Source of the DNA: Lactifluus volemus
Lineage: Eukaryota > Basidiomycota > Agaricomycetes > Russulales > Russulaceae
Direction: 5' to 3'
DNA: 37,281 bases
Assembly (NCBI GenBank): GCA_022376515.1
Contig: WTXI01000339.1
Location: 1-37,281, forward strand
Below are positions 33,104 through 37,281 of this stretch, piece by piece. Made by a program: the position numbers and the translations under genes. The notes below the pieces were generated by a model, which saw only the letters and a list, made by a program, of their open reading frames with translations, was not told where the DNA came from and did not search any database. Position 1 is the stretch's first letter; each line of letters starts with the position of its first letter.

Positions 33104-36100
33104 TCATTCATTATCAGACCGATCCACTGGCACATCTTGTCCCAAGACCTTTGCCAATTTTTTCCTGACCTCCCCAAGTTCAGCTTCCTGAGTCCTCAAG
33201 TCCCATTCAAGAAACCGTTGGCACACCGCCGACGCGAGATCCATGTCCAATTGCTCTTCCTCCGAAATCGCTTCATCCAAAAGCTTAGGAAGCTCGTGCG
33301 CCGAAAGCAATTCCCTAACAGAAGTTTTGTGTAGACTGCCACCCTTCAAGAATCCTGCAAAGGGCGTACGTTACATATTGCGTGCGCCGGACAACTTGCG
33401 CCGGGACACCGAATAGCTCTGCACAGCGCGCCGCATGCGACTCGAGGGAGAGTCCATTCACGGCCCTGCCTTATGCCGTGAGAATTCCTCTCAAGTGGCA
33501 CGAGTCCCAGGAAACCAACCTGTAGAGATATGTGATAGTTTCGCCCTTGATCGTACCGGAGGTGCCGCCATCGATGATCTCACCGCTGCGCGTAGCAAAC
33601 ATGATCTCCAAATAGACAAAAGTGATTGGTAGTTTTTCAGGCTCGAGCAGACCCGTGGTGAAAAGCTCGTGAAAGTGCGTCGTAGCTATCACCTTTGGGC
33701 AGTCGGAGCCGCGTGCAAGCAAGTGTTTCAAGATTCCAGCAAAGAGGCCCGCGCCATCTGTTTTGAGTAACCCCAAGACGTACCAGAGGTAGAGGCAGGG
33801 TGTGAATACGGAAGAGACAGTCATTTACCCAAGCAGGCCCTGTACAAATCCGGAGAAATATACGAGCCTGCAGCTGTCGTCCCTTTTCCGAATTCGTCTA
33901 GTAGAATCAGAGACCGCGCAGTGGCATTTCGCAGGGCAAGAGATACTTGATTGAGGTCGATCATAAAGGCTGATTGCACCTAAGTGAGCAGCACATCGGT
34001 TAGCGTATGTCCATGTTCACACTCGCTTGGGATTACTTTGGAAACCGACTCGCGGGTTTGAACACGTGTAAAGACTGCGCATCAGAATCAGAAAATAGCA
34101 TTGCAGTCGTTCACCACGCACGCTTATCCACGATTCCGAGCGTCGCGGATTCAGCAGGGACAAAACTAGGCCAAAATGAGGGGCTCCCCAAAAGTGGCGA
34201 AAGCCCAACCCGTATACGCACCAACCAATCTTGGCAAGGTTCCTTCAATAAGACGTGGCATGATAGGAAATGAAATGCCCACTTGTGCCATCAGTTGTAT
34301 GAGCGCTGTCTGTGATCCCAGTTCACAATCGGAGGTTCCGGAAAATTTCGAGAATCGTTCGAATGACGAACGCACCTGCTTTAGATATACACTCTATGAT
34401 ACACTGTTAAGATGCTTTTTCCGACAGAAGCACCTGACTCTTTTACCTTTCCGCACGCATTCGCGCCCGTGCAAACGAGTACGCTATTTCCCAGTATACT
34501 TCCATCAGACATGAGGTCGTCATCTTCGCCATGAACATTCGGGTAGAAATCAATGCCCGCTCCGCCGACCATGAAGATGTCATTTGGCACGAATGTGTCG
34601 ACGGTTTGTTCTTGCAATGGGTGCCTGTAGAGATAATGTAGGCTTCCGGACCACAACGATTATATGAGACCAAAACGCACCGGCCTTGCTTGATGTTGAT
34701 TACATTTTCCTCGCTCATCTGAGGTCTCCTATAATTATACAGGTTCGAAGCTTCTGCAAAGCAGAGGAGACAGTCAAGCTCTGCGCAAATATCACACGCT
34801 TCACTTATCGCCTCCGAGAAAGGGAGGACCTTCTCCGTCAAATCGTGAATAATTTCTAATTCTCGATCTTCGTCACTCTTTGAGTTAGCAGCTCTGCATT
34901 TATCCATAAAAATTGAAGTGCACCGATGATCGAGGGATATAGGTCTCCCAATGTTTGTCCAAATCTTGGCGGGGGCAACATAAGCTACCGAATGCCGGAT
35001 TCAGTGGAATACTTGCCATGCATCTTGTCATTCTTAAAATAAACGTGTGATCTGAGAAAAAAAATTGATGTGGCACTTGACCCTGTTTAAGAACAGGCGC
35101 ACTGACTCAGATGAAAACTGAATGAATGAATATGAGGGCCTCTATCAGACCAAGAAACAAAGTGACATACGTGGAATGTCCAGCCATCCAGGACTTCTAT
35201 GCCATCTCCGCTTCGCCATTCTTCGAGCATGGGCACGCAGATCAGGAAACCTACTATATGAGAAAGATCCAAAAAACCTTAAACAATAGAGCTGTGCTCC
35301 ACCTAGCTGAGGAAAGTACACGACATTCAGAGAGGCTGCATAATCCTGTGGACCGTGGGCTTATCCCCTCCGCAACCCTTGACTACGTAGCATTAACCAA
35401 CGGTTAGGACGAGACCCTAGTCAACTCATAACGATTCACTCACGAGGACGGCATCTATGCCGCTGTATACGTGCTTGCGGTTGTCTAATTCCTCATCAAT
35501 ATGTGGGCGAACGCATACACGTTGCAGCAACGTCGACTCTTCCCAATCAATCTGCGCGAAATTGTATATTAAAAAGAGTCCGACCACGACAAAGAAAAGT
35601 TCCATACGGTCTCGTTTACCATGCCACCGACTTCTCGGAAGGCAGCGATATCCAAAGCAGTGATCAGCTTAGGGTGTGGGAATCAGTCTAACGCGTGGAA
35701 AGGTCGGTCGGCCCCACAGCCCACAAACTCGCCTTCTTGACGATATCGACGTCCCCACCCATGCTGAGTTCCCCAAGCTTGTCCCGAAGTATCGCGGTGT
35801 GGAAGGTAAACTTTTGTTTCGTTCGTTCGTATGTGAGGACGTATCACCCCAACTCTGGAAATGATGCCCACCCTGACTAGCCCTTGCCAATCCGCGAGAA
35901 TGGCTTTCCCCGCCCGCAAGGTGGCAAGAATTCGCGGAACACTCTTAATACCTCCTAGTTGACTGTGCATTACGTTCGCAATGTCAAGGTTTTCGGGGCG
36001 CGTGAAACACTCTACGGCATCATGGCGGACATTTATGACCTCCAAGGAGAGTGACGGCCGTAGAAGCCACGTTCGAAGCAGCGAGCGCCCAAGTCGTCCT

Positions 36101-37281
36101 GGTATTGTCCAGCGTACCTAAGCCTCTCGTCAACATGAATGGCAGGAGCACGCTGGGACGGGACTCGGACCGAATAGTGACAGTCCCTCTTTTGTTTTCG
36201 TAGAATGTATCGACGCATGACTTTCATTCTCAAACACTTGCAGCGAACTTTTTTTTAATTTGGGGCGTCATGACACTATCCTAACCGATTCAGTGCGCAA
36301 GAAAAAACCTCACAATAGGGGCATCGGCGTTGATTTGCATTGTTGTATCCCTGTGTTATAGACGTGCATGAGACGCGGGCATATGGCTGTAGGCTACAAG
36401 GACAAGTCACTATCCCACGGACATCAAGCCCTCTAATTCCCTCGGGCTCTAAGTCACCAAGTGCTTGTTCCCTAATGAGATAATCGAGCAATGCACCGAT
36501 CGAGCCCAGCTAAGGGGTCACCATTGTTCATAAGACGTTCCCATGAGAAACGTTCTACGGAACCCACCGCAAACGGGGACATATCGAGAGTGACAAAGTT
36601 GGACATACGAACTGAGGCATTCCACCGTCTCAGGGTGGGATCGCCTTCGTGTTTCTTCTCCGCTGCATGAATTCATACGCACTTCTGGGCTCTGTCGATG
36701 CATCTCGCCAGTAGGGTCAAGAATTTCTTCGGGAGATCAGAAAGCAACCCTAGAGACAAAACGTGTTACGCCTCTCTCGGGTCTGAAATCTTTTTGTGGT
36801 CGGATCTGGAAGAAGCCTCCAGAAGCAGCCACTGCGGAGCAAGGTCGATGCATATATCACCTGTCCAAAAGAAATCCATACTGGAATCGCTGCACAGATC
36901 GATAAACTTGTCGTCGGCTTTAGAGCTGACCAGAAACACGTCGGGCGAGACTTGGTCCAACACTGCGGGACGCGCCAACGAAGAATTTAAAAAAAAAACT
37001 CTAAAATCTTTTTAAAGGACTGACGCGTTTTTGGTCACGTCAAAATGTGCCGTCTCTTGCGTGTCTTCGAGCACGTAAATTAGAAAATTTACTGGGTTGT
37101 AATAAGCGCAGCCGATTCGTCCCCTTTGAAAAAGGGGAATGGCGTGAGAGGCCGCATGACGAGGATATATGCGCATGTTTTCCTTACGCCAAATATGTGG
37201 CAGCCAGACAAATCTGCGAACAGGTCAGCGACATGCGGGTGTCAAGTGACGATGTACGTTTGACGAGAATAGACGGGGGAC
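33104..37281 (-). pseudogene. MSH5: Meiotic MutS homologue 5, several frame breaks, 5' end off the right edge
   Basis: Msh5 pairs with Msh4 to stabilise recombination intermediates and promote crossovers in meiosis. In order on the minus strand: QICLAATYLA (37213-37187), GRIGCAYYNPVNFLIYVLED (from 37123), LDQVSPDVFLVSSKADDKF, GGFFQIRPQKDF, LSLGLLSDLPKK, GALLDYLIREQALGDLEPEG, SLQVFENESHASIHS, VINVRHDAVECFTRPENLD, IDWEESTLLQRVCVRPHIDE, VGFLICVPMLEEWRSG, the lever region ISEACDICAELDCLLCFAEA, Walker A TGANACGK/SVYLKQ (18-nt micro-exon), [51 protein letters not shown] and GLSLESHAARCAELFG. Frame breaks with no fitting intron lie at about 36760-36772, 36084-36095, 35356-35366 and 34945-34956; joints near 34200-34290 and 33770-33890 need odd splice sites. 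The ATPase half is otherwise coherent. Neighbouring genes show no such errors, so decay is more likely than poor sequence. Confidence 0.7.

Noticed and set aside
1..37281. CRISPR arrays, bacterial operons or phage-type systems
   Set aside because: All supported genes are eukaryotic with spliceosomal introns; no regularly spaced repeats seen.

Overview
The window is nuclear DNA of a filamentous fungus, most likely an agaricomycete basidiomycete. The reasons are dense intron-rich genes (about 64 introns modelled here, mostly 48-70 nt), short intergenic gaps, GC near 50 %, and a protein set typical of that group (NCA2, an F-box family with a WAG.EGSW-type signature, a TPR/F-box/LRR protein, EGT1). 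I do not claim a genus.

Left part (1-6.3 kb) is accessory and partly decayed: a frame-broken F-box gene running off the left edge (minus), the ruins of an ankyrin-repeat protein (minus, about 1.85-2.88 kb), an intact two-exon SPRY-domain gene (3210-4223, plus), and an unrecognised four-exon gene (6332-4941, minus).

Middle (7-15.5 kb) is metabolic: a small proline-rich PPxY protein, mitochondrial FAD glycerol-3-phosphate dehydrogenase GUT2 (8 exons), a 14-exon aldo/keto reductase, and a 10-exon adenylate-forming acyl-CoA ligase ending in a peroxisomal AKL tail. From 15.5 to 17.5 kb I find no supported gene, but there is a 69-nt near-perfect palindrome. At 17.5-20.8 kb the ergothioneine synthase EGT1 is present in rearranged form: a frame-broken central and C-terminal part lies upstream of an apparently intact ORF holding only the N-terminal histidine methyltransferase.

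Right part (21.2-33 kb) is compact housekeeping DNA: WSS1 protease, NCA2, the ESCRT-I subunit VPS37, the exosome cap RRP40, the NuA4 subunit EAF6, the proteasome ATPase RPT5, a TPR/F-box/LRR protein (Dia2/Pof3 type) and the mitochondrial phosphate carrier MIR1. VPS37/RRP40 and EAF6/RPT5 are divergent pairs with only 135-153 bp between starts. The window ends in the meiotic gene MSH5 (minus, off the right edge), which shows several frame breaks although its family identity is clear.

The main points of interest are the split EGT1, the apparent decay of MSH5, the palindrome, and an unusually relaxed 3' splice site (AAG/GAG in about 13 of 64 introns). No novel multi-gene system is evident. Exon limits were deduced by hand from frame continuity, splice signals and remembered family conservation; the totals are in frame for every gene called CDS.
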